This document shows, in pieces, positions 9,425-20,087 of a stretch of DNA of 64,000 nucleotides. This DNA comes from Lampris incognitus (lineage: Eukaryota > Chordata > Actinopteri > Lampriformes > Lampridae). The stretch's first letter is position 1; every line of letters starts with the position of its first letter. The position numbers and the translations under genes were made by a program. The DNA is taken from the NCBI RefSeq assembly GCF_029633865.1, contig NC_079212.1, positions 86,296,172 to 86,360,171 on the forward strand, given 5' to 3'. The notes beneath the pieces are model-generated. The model made no database searches, was not told the origin of the DNA, and saw only the letters and a program-made list of their open reading frames with translations.

Positions 9425-10338
9425 CTTGTTCTTCAAGGCCTCCTCAGATTGCCAGCACCATCAGGAGGACATGCTTGCCAAACAGGTCTCCTCCAGTTCT
9501 CTCTGTCCTGAGCTGATCTTGTTGCCTCCGATATTTTCAGACTAAGCCATTCTATGACATCATCATGATACTGCCTTTTTGGTCGGTCTCTCTTGCACTT
9601 TGCTGGTGTAGTTCCCCAAATCGCTGTCTTGGTTAATTTATTTCCCCCTGGACGACAGGTATGCCCAAAGTATAATAGCTTTCTTTTCATTATATGTGCC
9701 ATTAGTCCTCTTTTTGTTCCTAATTCATTACGGATTCTCGCATTCGTTCGTTTCTCCATCCAACGTATTGGAAGCATCCTACGATAAAGCCACATCTCTG
9801 CAGCCTCCACCCTGTTTACCATCTCTTTCTTCGATGTCCAACTTTCAGCTCCGTATGACAACACTGGCCAGACGAGTGCTTCAAGTAGACTGACTTTCAC
9901 TTCTTTTCTTATTCCCCTATCTCTCCATGTGGGTACCATCTCCATCAGTCTTTTCTTTGCTAGGGTGATTCTGATTTTTATGTCATCTGTTCATCACCGT
10001 CATGTTTCTTAACTGAACCCAAGTATTTGACGCTCTCTAGGTGTTCTACATCTGGTCCATCTACTGAGATGCGAAATCTGCTTCACCCACTTTCATGCAC
10101 GCTGTCTTTTTCACATTCAAACTGAGCAGTCTCTTTTTACCTGCCTCATTTCCTCGGCTTGACATTTCGTTTGGGTCTTGCTGTCTATCAGCTGCTAGTA
10201 CCATGTCATCTGCAAACCTAAGACTGCTTATCTTATAACCGCCTATGCTCGCTCCATATTCATGTATAGCTCCCTCACGCGTCACTCATTCTGTATCTAG
10301 TGTGAATACGCGTGGTGATGCAGTGCAACCTTGTCGTA
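9425..10338 (-). pseudogene. RTE-clade LINE fragment, RT and C-terminal region
   Basis: Minus-strand frames carry a reverse transcriptase block with FADD (SSLRFADDMVLAAD, near 10210) and a separate C-terminal block (9945-9433) with SYGAESWTSKKE, LYRRMLPIRWMEKRTN and KRKLLYFGH. This tail (YG-ESW-, WRR-LR-W--RR-N, L-YFGH) is characteristic of RTE elements of the BovB type. The frames are shifted and broken. The upstream part ends near a degenerate VRQGC motif where the L2 at 10339 begins, so only the 3' third survives. Confidence 0.8.
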
Positions 10339-10574
10339 CACATTACATTACATTACAGTCATTTAGCCGATGCTTTTATCCAAAGCGACTTACAATAAGT
10401 GCATTTAACGTAGGAAATCAGGAGAACTACTAGTTATCAGAGGTCATAAGTGCATCTAAACAAGCATCTAAGATCAAAACCCGTGTAAAGTGCAAGAAGG
10501 ATTTTTTTTTTAATGAGTGAATACAATAAGTGCTAAGAACAAGTAACAGGGTAGTAGTTCTTAAAGAGCTGAGT

Positions 10575-12155
10575 TTACAAACTGCGCCGAAAGATGGGCA
10601 GCGATTCCGCTGTCCTGACATCAATGGGGAGTTCATTCCACCACTGTGGGGCCAGGACAGAAAAGAGCCGTGACCGGGTCGATCGGCAGCAAGGGCCTCT
10701 GAGCGACGGGGCAACCAGGCGTCCCGAGGCAGCAGAGCAAAGTGGTCGGGCGGGGGTGTAGGGCTTGACCATGGCCTGGAGGTAGGAAGGCGCTGTTCCT
10801 TTCACTGCCCTGTAGGCTAGCACCAGAGTCTTAAACTAGATGTGAGCAGCTACTGGGAGCCAGTGTAGGGACATGAGAATGGGAGTTGTGTGGGAGAACT
10901 TAGGGCGGTTGAACACCACACAAACTGCAGCTTTCTGAACAAGCTCCAGAGGTCTGATGGCTGACACCGGGGCGCCAGCAAGGAAGAAGTTGCCGTAGTC
11001 CAGTTGGGAGATGACCAGAGCCTGGATGAGCACCTGTGCCATCTCGTCGGTGAGGAATGGGCGAATCCTCCTGATGTTATAGAGGAGAAATCTGCAGGAG
11101 CGAGCAACCGATGCAACGTTGTCAGCAAACGATAGTTGGTCGTCCAGGATCACACCCAGATTCCTCACAGTCCGATTTGGTGTCACCACGGTGTTGTCAA
11201 TGGTGATGGCCAGGTCTCGGTGCGGGCAACCTTTCCCCAGGAGGAACATCAGCTCTGTCTTGTTCAGATTGAGCTTCAGGTGGTGTCTCGCCATCCACTC
11301 CGAGATGTCAGTCAAGCACGCAGCAGTGCGTGTCTCTACTTGTTTGTCAGAGGGTGGAAAGGACAAGATCAGCTGGGTGTCATCGGCATAACAATGGTAA
11401 GAGAAGTCAAGCGAGCGAATAACGGAACCCAGGGATGTTGTGTACAGGGAGAAAAGGAGAGGACCCAGAACCGAACCCTGTGGAACGCCTGTAGTCAGTC
11501 TGCGAGGCTCCGACACAGATCCCCTCCATGTCACCTGGTAGGAGCGACCCGTCAGGTAGGTTGCAAACATTGAGAGTGCAGAGCCTGTGACACCCAGCCC
11601 CTCGAGGGTAGAGAGGAGGAACTGGTGGTTCACTGTGTCGAACGCAGCTGACAGGTCCAGGAGTATCAGGACAGAGGAGAGAGAGTTTACTCTCGCAGAG
11701 TGCAGCGATTCTGTCACTGCAAGGAGGGCCGTCTCTGTGGAGTGACCCACCCTGAACCCAGACTGGTTGGGGTCCAGGAGGTTGTTCTGGTGGAGGTACA
11801 ACGAAAGTTGGTTAAAGACAGCACGTTCGAAAGTTTTGGATAGAAAGAGTAGAAGGGAAACTGGTCTGTAGTTTTTGACATCAGAGGGGTTAAGTGATGG
11901 TTTCTTGAGAAGGGGGGTGACTCTAGCAGTCTTGAAGGCAGATGGAAAGCATCCTGCCTGGAGGGAGGTGTTGATGAGGTGGGTTAGATAGGGAAGGAGC
12001 TCAGGTGCTATAGACTGAAGAAGAGGGGAGGGGAGCATGTGGTGGGGCGACTGGATGTGATGAGGTTTAGAACCTCGTCGGAGGAGAGGGGAGTGAGGTG
12101 GGATAGGGTGGGACGTGGAGAGGTGAAGGCGGGTGCAGAGGGTGGGATAGTGCAA
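10575..12155 (-). pseudogene. L2-1 ORF2, reverse transcriptase and C-terminal part
   Basis: The main frame (12155-10836) holds all the core RT blocks: LLKKPSLNPSDVKNYRPVS, NQSGFRVGHSTETALL, LDLSAAFDTVNH, TTGVPQGSVLGPLLF and YADDTQLILS. It ends at 10836 in a stop where the related copy at 57 kb has a Gln codon (QFKTLVLAYRAVKG), so a single C-to-T change broke it. The sequence then continues in frame to about 10575 with NELPIDVRTAESLP. The catalytic YADD is intact. Confidence 0.85.
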
Positions 12156-12748
12156 GCAGCACTAACCGGGTGGTGAGAAAAGGAGGATCTGATGTCATTT
12201 ACCTTCTTGTCAAAGAAGTTAGCGAAGTCATCAGGGAGAAGGGAGGAAGTAGGAGGAAGAGGTGGGGGTTGAAGAAGTCTAGAGAAGGTTTCAAATAGTT
12301 TCTTAGGATTAGAGGCAGAGGATAGCATTTTGGAGCGATAGAAGGCAGCCTTAGCAGCAGAAAGGGAGGAGGAGAAAGTGGAAAGAAGAGACTGGAAGTT
12401 GAGAAGGTCCTCTGGGAGTTTGCCTTTTCTCCATTTGCGCTCTGCCACTCTCAGGCTCCGTCTGTCAGCACGTACTGAGTCGGTCAGCCAAGGGGCAGGT
12501 GGAGTTCGGCGTGCAGGCCTGGAGGTGAGTGGACAGAGATTGTCCAGAGAAAAGGAGAGGGTAGAGAGAAGAAGATCAGTAGCAGTGTCAGGGGGTAGGA
12601 GAGAGAAAGATTCAGGTGTAGGGAGGATAGAGGTAACAGAGGAAGAAAGATCAGTGGTGGAGAGAGAGCGGAGGTGTCTACGGGTGGAAACCATGTAGGT
12701 AGGGGAAGGGGTTGAGGGGGGTGAAGAGAGGGAGAGAGAGTAGGACAT
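12008..12748 (-). pseudogene. L2-1 ORF2, central linker
   Basis: Frame-shifted continuation of L2-1 ORF2 between endonuclease and RT. It contains the typical LRVAERKWRKGKLPEDLLNF and ANFFDKKVNDIRSSF segments found between these two domains in fish L2 proteins. It overlaps the RT frame at 12008-12155 in a different register, so at least one small indel has occurred. Confidence 0.75.
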
Positions 12749-12872
12749 GAAATAATGGTCAGAGAGCTGGAGGGGAGTAACAGAGAGATTGGAAATAGGA
12801 CAGTGTCTAGTAAAGATAAGGTCCAGCTGGTTGCCGGCCTTGTGGGTAGGAGGAGAGGGTGAGAGGTGAAGG

Positions 12873-13280
12873 TCAAAGGAGGAGAGGAAAGAGAAGAGGA
12901 TCTAGCTTGTTAGTGTGGATGTTGAAGTCACCGAGAAGGATAAGTGCAGAGTCATCAACAGGGAAGTGCGAGACAAGTGTGTCAGGCTCCTCCAGAAACC
13001 CACCAAAGGGGCCTGGTGGGCGGTACACAACCACGATCATGAGTTTGACTGGATAAGAGACAGTAACAGCATGAAATTCAAAAGAGGGTGGAGAAAATTG
13101 TGGAATGGAAACAAGAGAGTATTTCCATTTCAGGGAGATCAGCAGGCCAGTACCACCACCCCGCCTCCCAGCTCTGGGAGTGTGAGAAAAAGAGTACACA
13201 TCAGACAGAGCTGCGGGTGTGGTAGTGTTTTCTGGCATGATCCAGGTCTCAGTTAGAGCAAGAAAGTTGAGGGAGAGCAA
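12873..13280 (-). pseudogene. L2-1 ORF2, apurinic-like endonuclease domain
   Basis: N-terminal endonuclease part. It includes LALTETWI (catalytic Glu), GGGTGLLISLKW, VVYRPPGPFGGF and LLGDFNIH (the GDFN active-site motif). These are the APE-type endonuclease landmarks of L2/CR1 LINEs, which nick target DNA. The frame is separated from the linker by an indel near 12870, and a further short frame to 13474 may hold the extreme N-terminus. Confidence 0.8.
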
Positions 13281-14182
13281 GGATGCATAGCCTTAGATAA
13301 ACTCAGCTTTCGGCACTGCAGACTGGCAATTCCAGAGCCCTCCGTCACCACTTGCTCAACGTGAGTGGAGAGAGTGGGATAGATGAGATTGGTAGAGTCA
13401 CAGCGCCTAGGAGTGACCCAATGTCTATGCCAGCCCCGGGAAGAGGAAAGGACAGGAATGTGAAGGAAACACATAGTCTATACTAGGTCCACAAAATATA
13501 GATGACTGACCGGATCTAAAAAGAGTAGTCCATGCTTGACGAAGTCTTGGCTTGAAAAAGTCACGCTTGCGTTTGTTTACTCTAGCCTTCGTTCAATAGG
13601 CTTGTTTGCCTGAGGCTTGGAAGTAGCAGCAGTGATTTAAAGAACACTGATTGCTAATTGTCTGCCATGATTACAGGCCACACCCTGGCCACTTAACACC
13701 CAATTGGCCAAAGAGGTACACTGAAAAGAGGCCTATTGCCCAGAAACTGGTCACTTATGTAAAACTCTCAAACCTCACGCAATACTATTAAAACTGCAAA
13801 CAGCAAGTTACCAAGGAATATATTTATAAGCTGAAAGGATAACTAAGTCAAAACAGCTAGGCAACAAGAAATATTTAAGGGCACACTAGGTGAAAAACAG
13901 CTACAGCTAGAATAAGTAAATAAGACAAGTAAGTAAATAGAATAAGACAGCTATAGCTAGAATAAGATCCCACCAGGAACCAGCAGCAGATGTATAGACA
14001 AAAGGACTAATACTCAAGCAGCTGGAATAAGACTAGAAGCAACTTGTTAAGCAAGAAAGATGATACTTACTCTGTTCTATATGAACCAGCAATCCAGAAT
14101 CACCCCCAGAAGTTAAAATACACCCTTCTCTACTGGAAAAGCTTCTGTGTTCTCACCCTTCCATCTCACCACTGCTGTCTGG

Positions 14183-14452
<270 letters not shown>

Positions 14453-14670
14453 ATAATATTGACAGTCTAAGGTGAAAACAAACCTTTGGAGCAGGTTAAA
14501 ACCCCCTTTTCTCTCGTCTAGTGTTCCAGATTAAAGGCTGGTCTATGAGAGACTTGGTGCACATGATGTGAGGAGCAGTCAGGCTACAAACACATACACC
14601 CCCTCCCTGTACAAGCTGAGCAGTACACACGGCGTGTCTATAAATATCATTACACACAGCCGCACCTGTA

Positions 14671-15178
14671 CTGCTTGTCTCTCCTCTGAGGAGGGATGTA
14701 AACTGTCTGTCTCTCCTCTGAGGAGGGATGTAAACTGTCTCTTCTCTGGGGATGTAAACTGCCTGTCTCTCCTCTGAGGGGGGATGTAAACTGTCTGTCT
14801 CTCCTCTGAGGAGGGATGTAAACGGTCTGTCTCTCCTCTGAGGAGGGATGTAAACTGTCTGTCTCTCCTCTGAGGAGGGATGTAAACTGCCTGTCTCTCC
14901 TCTGAGGGGGGATGTAAACTGTCTGTCTCTCCTCTGAGGAGGGATGTAAACGGTCTGTCTCTCCTCTGAGGAGGGATGTAAACTGTCTGTCTCTCCTCTG
15001 AGGAGGGATGTAAACTGCCTGTCTCTCCTCTGAGGGGGGATGTAAACAGTCTGTCTCTCCTCTGAGGAGGGATGTAAACTGTCTGTCTCTCCTCTGAGGG
15101 GGGATGTAAACTGTCTGTCTCTCCTCTGAGGAGGGATGTAAACTGTCTGTCTCTCCTCTGAGGGGGGATGTAAACTGG
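14671..15178 (+). repeat. 32-bp minisatellite, about 16 units
   Basis: The unit contains GTCTCTCCTCTGAGGAGGG followed by ATGTAAACTGTCT. The core CTCCTCTGAGGAG is a perfect 6-bp inverted repeat around one T. Variants (GAGGAGG or GAGGGGG; ACTGTCT, ACTGCCT, ACGGTCT) recur in a four-unit cycle, so there is a 128-bp higher-order period. The 219-residue minus-strand frame across it cycles through three frames of the unit and is not a gene. Confidence 0.97.
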
Positions 15179-15189
15179 GTTAAACGTCC

Positions 15190-16020
15190 TGCTGAATGTG
15201 GAGACAGCCTAGCCGAGTGAGAGCTGTCTCTGGCTTCACTCGGACACGTCCCCGCGCACGCGCACTCACGCGAGCATGTTCCTGACGAACCCGAGCACGA
15301 TATGGTCAAATCTCAACCCAGCGTGCACATATCGTCCTTTTGCAGAACCATGTGTGGGATACATACCTCTGACTAACACTGACCGTGGCGTCCCCGCTGC
15401 CCCTCTCTTCCACTCATCCGTCCCGGACAGTCCCGCCGCAACACATCCCAACACAGCATCTTCAGCAGCCGGCCAGCATCAAGATGAAACACAGCATCTT
15501 CAGCAGCCGGCCAGCACTCAGTCAATTAAAACGAGCGCGATGCAAATGGTTGACAACGTGTGACGATAGAAACACATCCTGCTCTCTCCTTCATGGCGGG
15601 ATAGCTGTGCATACGACGACCCCTGACTCGGTCGCCCCGCCCCGCTGCCTCTGGTCGCCCGGTGATTGACCCTCTCTCCATGCTCAGCCCCGCCCCCGCT
15701 ACGCTTCCGCACACTGTTTCCCATCCCCATGACAACCGCAGCCAGCAGACGCGCAACACCACGCAGGTCAACGAGCAAACATCTCCCGCCTCTGCTCGTG
15801 CGTTCAACAACCTATGACGCTGTCAGTCGTAGCGGCGTAGCGGTTATTACGCACCAGACAACGCACCCATATCTATGCTGATGTTTATGTTGATATTTAC
15901 GTTGATATTTATGTTGCTATGTATTGGGTAAGGGCTTCCTGTTACTCACATTTATCAGCTGAGCCAAACGGGTCCGGTGCTTTCCCAGGCGGTCTAACTT
16001 GCTGCTGTGTCATCAGAAGA
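15190..16020. other. CpG-rich region, possible promoter side of the TTLL-like gene
   Basis: CpG-rich sequence with GC boxes (CCCCGCCCCGC near 15634, CCCCGCCCCCGC near 15690) and a short direct duplication around 15450-15515 (CACAGCATCTTCAGCAGCCG). No exon can be assigned. Because the TTLL-like gene reads leftward and slc4a8 reads rightward, this could be the left half of a divergent promoter region. That is inference only. Confidence 0.4.
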
Positions 16021-16026
16021 CCAGTC

Positions 16027-16218
16027 CAGCTGGTGGGCTGGCCTCCTGGGGCAGATCTGGTGTGTTTAGCTGGTGGGCTGGCCTCCTGGGGCAGATTTGG
16101 TGTGTTCAGCTGGTTGGCTGGCCTCCTGGGGTAGATCTGGTGTGTTTAGCTGGTGGGCTGGGCTCCTGGGGTAGATCTGGTGTGTTCAGCTGGTGGGCTG
16201 GCCTTCTGGGGTGTTTAG
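16027..16218 (+). repeat. 40-bp minisatellite, about 4.7 units
   Basis: The repeated unit contains AGCTGGTGGGCTGGCCTCCT followed by GGGGCAGATCTGGTGTGTTT, with minor variants. It lies in the CpG-rich interval upstream of slc4a8 exon 1. Confidence 0.95.
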
Positions 16219-16341
16219 CAATGACCAGACTGCCACGTGTACCTTGATCAAAACATTATATTGGGTCTCGGATGACACTGAACACAAATCCGGGTTCAAG
16301 ACAACGTCTGTCCAGTAGATACGCTGCAGCATATATACATG

Positions 16342-16374
16342 TAATGATGATGATGATGATGATGATGATGATGC
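16342..16374 (+). repeat. (ATG)n trinucleotide repeat
   Basis: About ten uninterrupted ATG/GAT triplets. No coding context. Confidence 0.9.
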
Positions 16375-16429
16375 TATAGGCTGCATTACACACACCCGCG
16401 AGTCACATCTGGCCAGCTGATTTAAAGTA

Positions 16430-17273
16430 CGCCCGCGGCACGCCGACGCCATCGCAGCCATGTCCCGAGTCCACGAGTTCACGAGCTGCATCGCGATAGT
16501 AAAAACTCAATAAATCCCGAGTACTTGTGCAGAGGCGCTCACCCGCCGTCCGCAAGGTGGAGACCGCGCGCCGAGGAAGAGTCGGGCGTTCAAGTCTCGG
16601 TCTGCTTGACGACAGCGTACCTGGCGGTGTGCTTATCGCGCCTCGCTGTTCCTCGCGGCGAGTTGCAGATCAGTAGTCTCTGTTTGGAGAAGCGAAGTGA
16701 CGCGGAACAGGAGGTTTGGTCTCAGCTCTCCGCCACAGCACCCTGAAATCAACTGCACAGACCCCCCCCCCCATGCGGTGCAGCAGCCTATGCTGTCAAA
16801 GCGAAGGGTTGAGGGGGAGAACTGACATACAACTTTGCATCATGGGTGCAGCAGGCTCTCCGCTAGCAGCAGAACCGCGAGTCTGGACTCTGACGGGAGA
16901 CTGTAGACTACCCTGACTGGACTGTGGTGTTATTCGGGCCGCCCGCTGTCCTCTGCCTCCTGATTGGCTGAGAGCGACGCTCGCTGCGTCTTGTTCGCAG
17001 AGTCTGGGGGGGGTGGGTGGGTGGGAGCGACTCGGGAGGTAAGACCATCACAACGGGACGGCAGGGAAGGCAGCATCCCAGTGTTGTCGTGCCTGCTGAG
17101 GGAGATGAGTGCGTCCACCATGCCCGCAGACTCCAACGCGGCCGTTGGGATTAATTAAACGTCCAACCAACCGTCCGCCAAACGCGTAGCGAGGCTGAAC
17201 ATCTGTCCGCTCCTGACAAGTCTCTACTCCGGACTCCGACGACAGCGAGCAGGTCACCTGAGAGGACAGCACC
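16430..17273 (+). promoter_or_regulatory. slc4a8: CpG island, promoter and 5' UTR of slc4a8
   Basis: High CpG density with an inverted CCAAT box (TGATTGGCTG near 16960), immediately before the slc4a8 start codon. A strong donor-like GGGAG|GTAAGACC occurs near 17040, so an alternative non-coding first exon is possible. An upstream frame of 17 codons (17105-17158, ATG to TAA, not in frame with the main start) lies in the presumed leader. An in-frame TGA at 17259-17261 separates the leader from the main start. The transcription start is not determinable by eye. Confidence 0.6.
17105..17158 (+). promoter_or_regulatory. Upstream ORF in the presumed slc4a8 leader
   Basis: A 17-codon frame beginning ATGAGTGCG and ending TAA, 116 bases before the main ATG and in another frame. 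If transcribed in the mature leader it could reduce initiation at slc4a8. Whether it is within the mRNA is unknown. Confidence 0.35.
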
Positions 17274-17318
17274 ATGCCGACCGGAGCCAGCGACCCCGAC
17301 AGCATCCTGAGCTACCGG
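17274..17318 (+). CDS. slc4a8: slc4a8, coding exon 1 (Na+-driven Cl-/HCO3- exchanger NDCBE)
   Basis: Fifteen codons, MPTGASDPDSILSYR, end at CGG|GTACCG. They join in phase 0 to exon 2 (RPDEE...). Vertebrate SLC4A8 begins, from memory, with a short Met-Pro peptide ending in LSY just before RPDEE, so this is the expected N-terminus. The ATG has A at -3 and an in-frame TGA 15 bases upstream, which fixes the start. The product exchanges Na+ and bicarbonate for Cl- across the plasma membrane and regulates intracellular pH, notably in neurons. The donor GTACCG is weak, and a tandem array starts 12 bases beyond it. Confidence 0.85.
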
Positions 17319-17330
17319 GTACCGCAGCTT

Positions 17331-17790
17331 TTCTGTTCAGTCTGACCTACCTACCCCCCATGCTTTCTGTTCAGTCTAACTGCCTCCGATGCTTTCTGTT
17401 CAGTCTAACCTACCTACCCCCGATGCTTTCTGTTCAGTCTAACTACCCCCGATGCCGTCTGATCAGTCTAACTACCCCCGATGCCTTCTGGTCAGTCTAT
17501 CTACCCCCGATGCCGTCTGATCAGTCTAACTACCCCCGATGCTTTCTGGTTAGTCTAACTACCCCCGATGGTTTCTGTGTCAGTCTAACTACCCCCGATG
17601 CCTTCTGGTCAGTCTAACTACCCCGATACCTTCTGGTCAGTCTAACTACCCCCGGTGCCTTCTGGTTAGTCTAACTACCCCCGATGCCTTCTGGTTAGTC
17701 TAACTACCCCCGATGCCTTCTGGTTAGTCTAACCACCCCCGATGCTTTTTGTGTCAGTCTAACTACCCCCGATGCCTTCTGGTCAGACCA
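17331..17790 (+). repeat. 29-bp minisatellite at the start of slc4a8 intron 1, about 16 units
   Basis: The unit contains TCAGTCTAACTACCCCCGAT followed by GCCTTCTGG. Units vary at TTCAG/GTCAG/GTTAG. Each unit holds a CTAAC branch-point-like motif and, about 20 bases later, a pyrimidine-rich stretch ending in CAG or TAG. The array begins only 12 bases after the exon 1 donor. Confidence 0.95.
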
Positions 17791-18815
17791 GTTACCATGC
17801 ACTCTGCAGCCTGCAGGCGCCCTGCTGAGCTCTACTTTGTTGGCCGGAGCGATAAAGAAGAGAGCAAGTTAAAAAGGGCGGTATGTGGGAGGTACAGTAG
17901 GGGATGCTGAATGAGGGGTTTACTGGAACGGGGGAACGTCCGGTTCAAGCGGCGCTGTGCGCTCCAACGTCCCACCTTCACCTTACGCACCAAATGGATA
18001 AACGGTTTTCCGCTGGTTTGTTGCTTCACTCGAGGCTGTTCCTCCCCGTGCACATGTGGTCTGTGCTGTTAGTGCGGCGCTCTACGCGCGCGTGTGTGTG
18101 CGTGCGTGTGTGTGCGTGTGAAGATAACGTTGATAGTGTTACTGTGAGGTAGTACTTTCCCGTGTGGCGGCAGGATGCTGGGAGCGCAGGTCACACTGCT
18201 CACGGTCCCCTGAGTGCCCTGATAGTATATATCATATAGTATATCACACAGTTTATATCATATAGTATATAACATATATAAGATATCATACAGCTGCCGT
18301 GGTGAATTTCAACCGGGAACACCGCTGCAGCCCTGCCGCGATATGGCCCGTGTTATGATCAATATGGATGCATTCCAAACAAACCAATGCCGCTAAATTG
18401 TCGGTTGTACGCCACGATGTCAGGAATATCGCTGTGACAGCACGTGGTGTGTGCACGGCGCTGGATTCTCTGCTTGTTATCGCGAAGGGTGCGTTTCATT
18501 TTCTCCATTACCCTCCAATGACCTTGACGCCATCCTTACAGCGTTCCACCGTGCGTTTCCGAGCGCGTCTCCGCGCTTGGAGGTGCCGCTGCGCGTCATA
18601 CGGCACACAGGGCAGCGCGGCAAGCTGCAGACCGAGATGTTAGAGGGCTGACGGCTGGATACGCCCCCAGCTATCTGTGATCGAGCACCGAAGCTGACGA
18701 GGGGGAGTCGGCAGGGTGCCATCAGGAGGGACCTCTGGATATTTATATGTCAGGGCTCGATAGAAAACTCACTCGGGTGCTTATTCTGAACGGAAGAGTG
18801 GTTTTCAGGAGCCGA
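17791..18815. other. slc4a8 intron 1, proximal part
   Basis: Contains a GT/GC-rich microsatellite near 18085-18120, an AT-rich palindromic stretch of TATAGTATAT type at 18223-18290, and a CpG-rich block at 18360-18720. No exon, RNA gene or mobile element was recognised. Confidence 0.5.
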
Positions 18816-19084
18816 CATATACAGTAACGTGTACAGTAACATGTACAGTAACATATACAGTAACATGACAGTAACCTATACAGTAAAATGTACAGTAACA
18901 TACAGTAACATGTACAGTAACATGTACAGTAACCTGTACAGTAACATATACAGTAACCTATACAATAACACATACAGTAATCTGTACAGTAACTTATACA
19001 ATAACCTATAAAGTAACGTATACAGTAAAATGACAGTAACCTATACAGTAACATGTACAGTAACCCATACAATAACATATACAG
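18816..19084 (+). repeat. 12-bp minisatellite, left part
   Basis: Degenerate units of ACAGTAACATGT or ACAGTAACATAT. It is interrupted at 19085 by Gypsy element G-A and resumes at 23556, so both parts were one array before insertion. Confidence 0.95.
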
Positions 19085-19300
19085 TGTGGTGACCCACATC
19101 TATATATCGAGAGACATTCACCTAAGAGGACGGTGTACCTTTAAGGGAAGAGGCGAGGGGTCAGATAATGCACTTCCGCTTCCGGTTCACAGTCAGTTCA
19201 GTGTCGTTGTCGAACGTATGACATGCAAAGTTGGAGCTAGTAAACTACCTCGACTACGTCTACTCTCACGTCTCCTGTCTCGTTGTTTTCTAACTCCACA
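19085..19300 (+). repeat. 5' LTR of G-A
   Basis: 216 bp from TGTGGTGACC to CTAACTCCACA, matching 23340-23555. The TG...CA ends are standard for LTRs. Confidence 0.95.
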
Positions 19301-19301
19301 T

Positions 19302-19319
19302 TGGTGACCCCGACGTGAT
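19302..19319 (+). promoter_or_regulatory. Primer-binding site complementary to tRNA-Trp
   Basis: TGGTGACCCCGACGTGAT lies one base after the 5' LTR. It is complementary to the 3' end of tRNA-Trp including CCA, as I recall that tRNA (…ATCACGTCGGGGTCACCA). Reverse transcription of the element would start here. Confidence 0.8.
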
Positions 19320-19337
19320 CGAACTACTAATACGAGT

Positions 19338-20087
19338 ATGTCTGACAACGAAGACGCCGGTGCTAACAACATGGCTATTGCTAACGCTAGCATTTACACC
19401 GCTACTGTGAAGCTACCCGACTTTTGGCAGCATAATCCACGGCCGTGGTTTCAACATGTGGAAGCCCAGTTCCAGCTGAGAGGGATAACGCAGGATGCAA
19501 CGCGGTACTTCCACGTAGTGGCGGCGTTAGACGCATCGACAACGGCGCGAGCAATGACACTGTTGGAAGCTCCGCCAGCTGCTGGCAAGTACGATGCTAT
19601 AAAGACATTCCTCCTGAAACTATTTGAACTGTCGGAGCTGGAGAAGGCAGACCGTTTACTGTCCCTGAATGGCCTCGGCGACGGCAAACCGTCTGAGTTA
19701 ATGGAAAAAATGCTGTCTGTGCTGGGATCGGCTGATCCGGCCTTTCTTTTCACACACATTTTTCTGAGGCAGCTCCCCGCACCTGTACGCACAGCACTGG
19801 CCAGTTCTCCTCTCGCCGCCTCCAAGGACTACCGTTCTCTGGCTGCTGAAGCAGACAGGGTTTTCCTGGCCAACCGGCAACAGTTTGTGCATGCCCTGCT
19901 ACCCCACCAGACCGCCCCACCACCACCTGTGTACGACTATATGGACACCGTGGCTGCGGTGACAGCCCGCCGCCAACCTGACGACGGGCTCTGTTATTAC
20001 CATGCCAGGTTTGGGGCAAAAGCAAAACGGTGTCGCAAACCCTGCAATTACAGGGTTCAGGGAAACGCCAAGGCCGGCGCTCGTTAA
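19338..20087 (+). CDS. Gag of G-A
   Basis: 249 residues. The N-terminal half has the pattern [20 protein letters not shown] followed by LRGIT and YFHVVAALD, typical of one group of Gypsy capsids in insects and flatworms. Near the C-terminus a Cys/His motif reads [18 protein letters not shown] (C-x2-H-x9-C-x3-C), that is CHCC, not the usual CCHC knuckle. The stop TAA at 20085-20087 lies inside the loop of the frameshift hairpin. Its start is the first ATG after the primer-binding site. The frame is fully open. An almost identical Gag is in G-B. Confidence 0.93.
   Translation: MSDNEDAGANNMAIANASIYTATVKLPDFWQHNPRPWFQHVEAQFQLRGITQDATRYFHVVAALDASTTARAMTLLEAPPAAGKYDAIKTFLLKLFELSELEKADRLLSLNGLGDGKPSELMEKMLSVLGSADPAFLFTHIFLRQLPAPVRTALASSPLAASKDYRSLAAEADRVFLANRQQFVHALLPHQTAPPPPVYDYMDTVAAVTARRQPDDGLCYYHARFGAKAKRCRKPCNYRVQGNAKAGAR

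Larger units (their letters stand above)
10339..14120 (-). mobile_element. L2-clade LINE, nearly full length (L2-1)
   Basis: Minus-strand L2 LINE. The 3' tail is at 10339-10420, with TTACATTACATTACAG and the fish L2 signature CATTTAGCCGATGCTTTTAT (plus-strand reading). ORF2 follows in several frames. The AT-rich segment 13480-14120 has no frame and is taken as the 5' region. Length and domain content suggest a nearly complete but mutated element. The left neighbour is the truncated RTE, and the right boundary is uncertain because the next feature is a microsatellite. A closely related 5'-truncated copy is at 57186-58446. Confidence 0.8.

Noticed and set aside
14650..15309. 219-codon minus-strand frame with repeated EERQTVYIPPQRRD
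   Set aside because: The 32-bp unit is read in three successive frames; this is a translation artefact.
18368..18722. CpG-rich block with short frames on both strands in intron 1
   Set aside because: No splice-consistent exon or recognisable peptide was found. It may be part of the promoter CpG region but cannot be supported.
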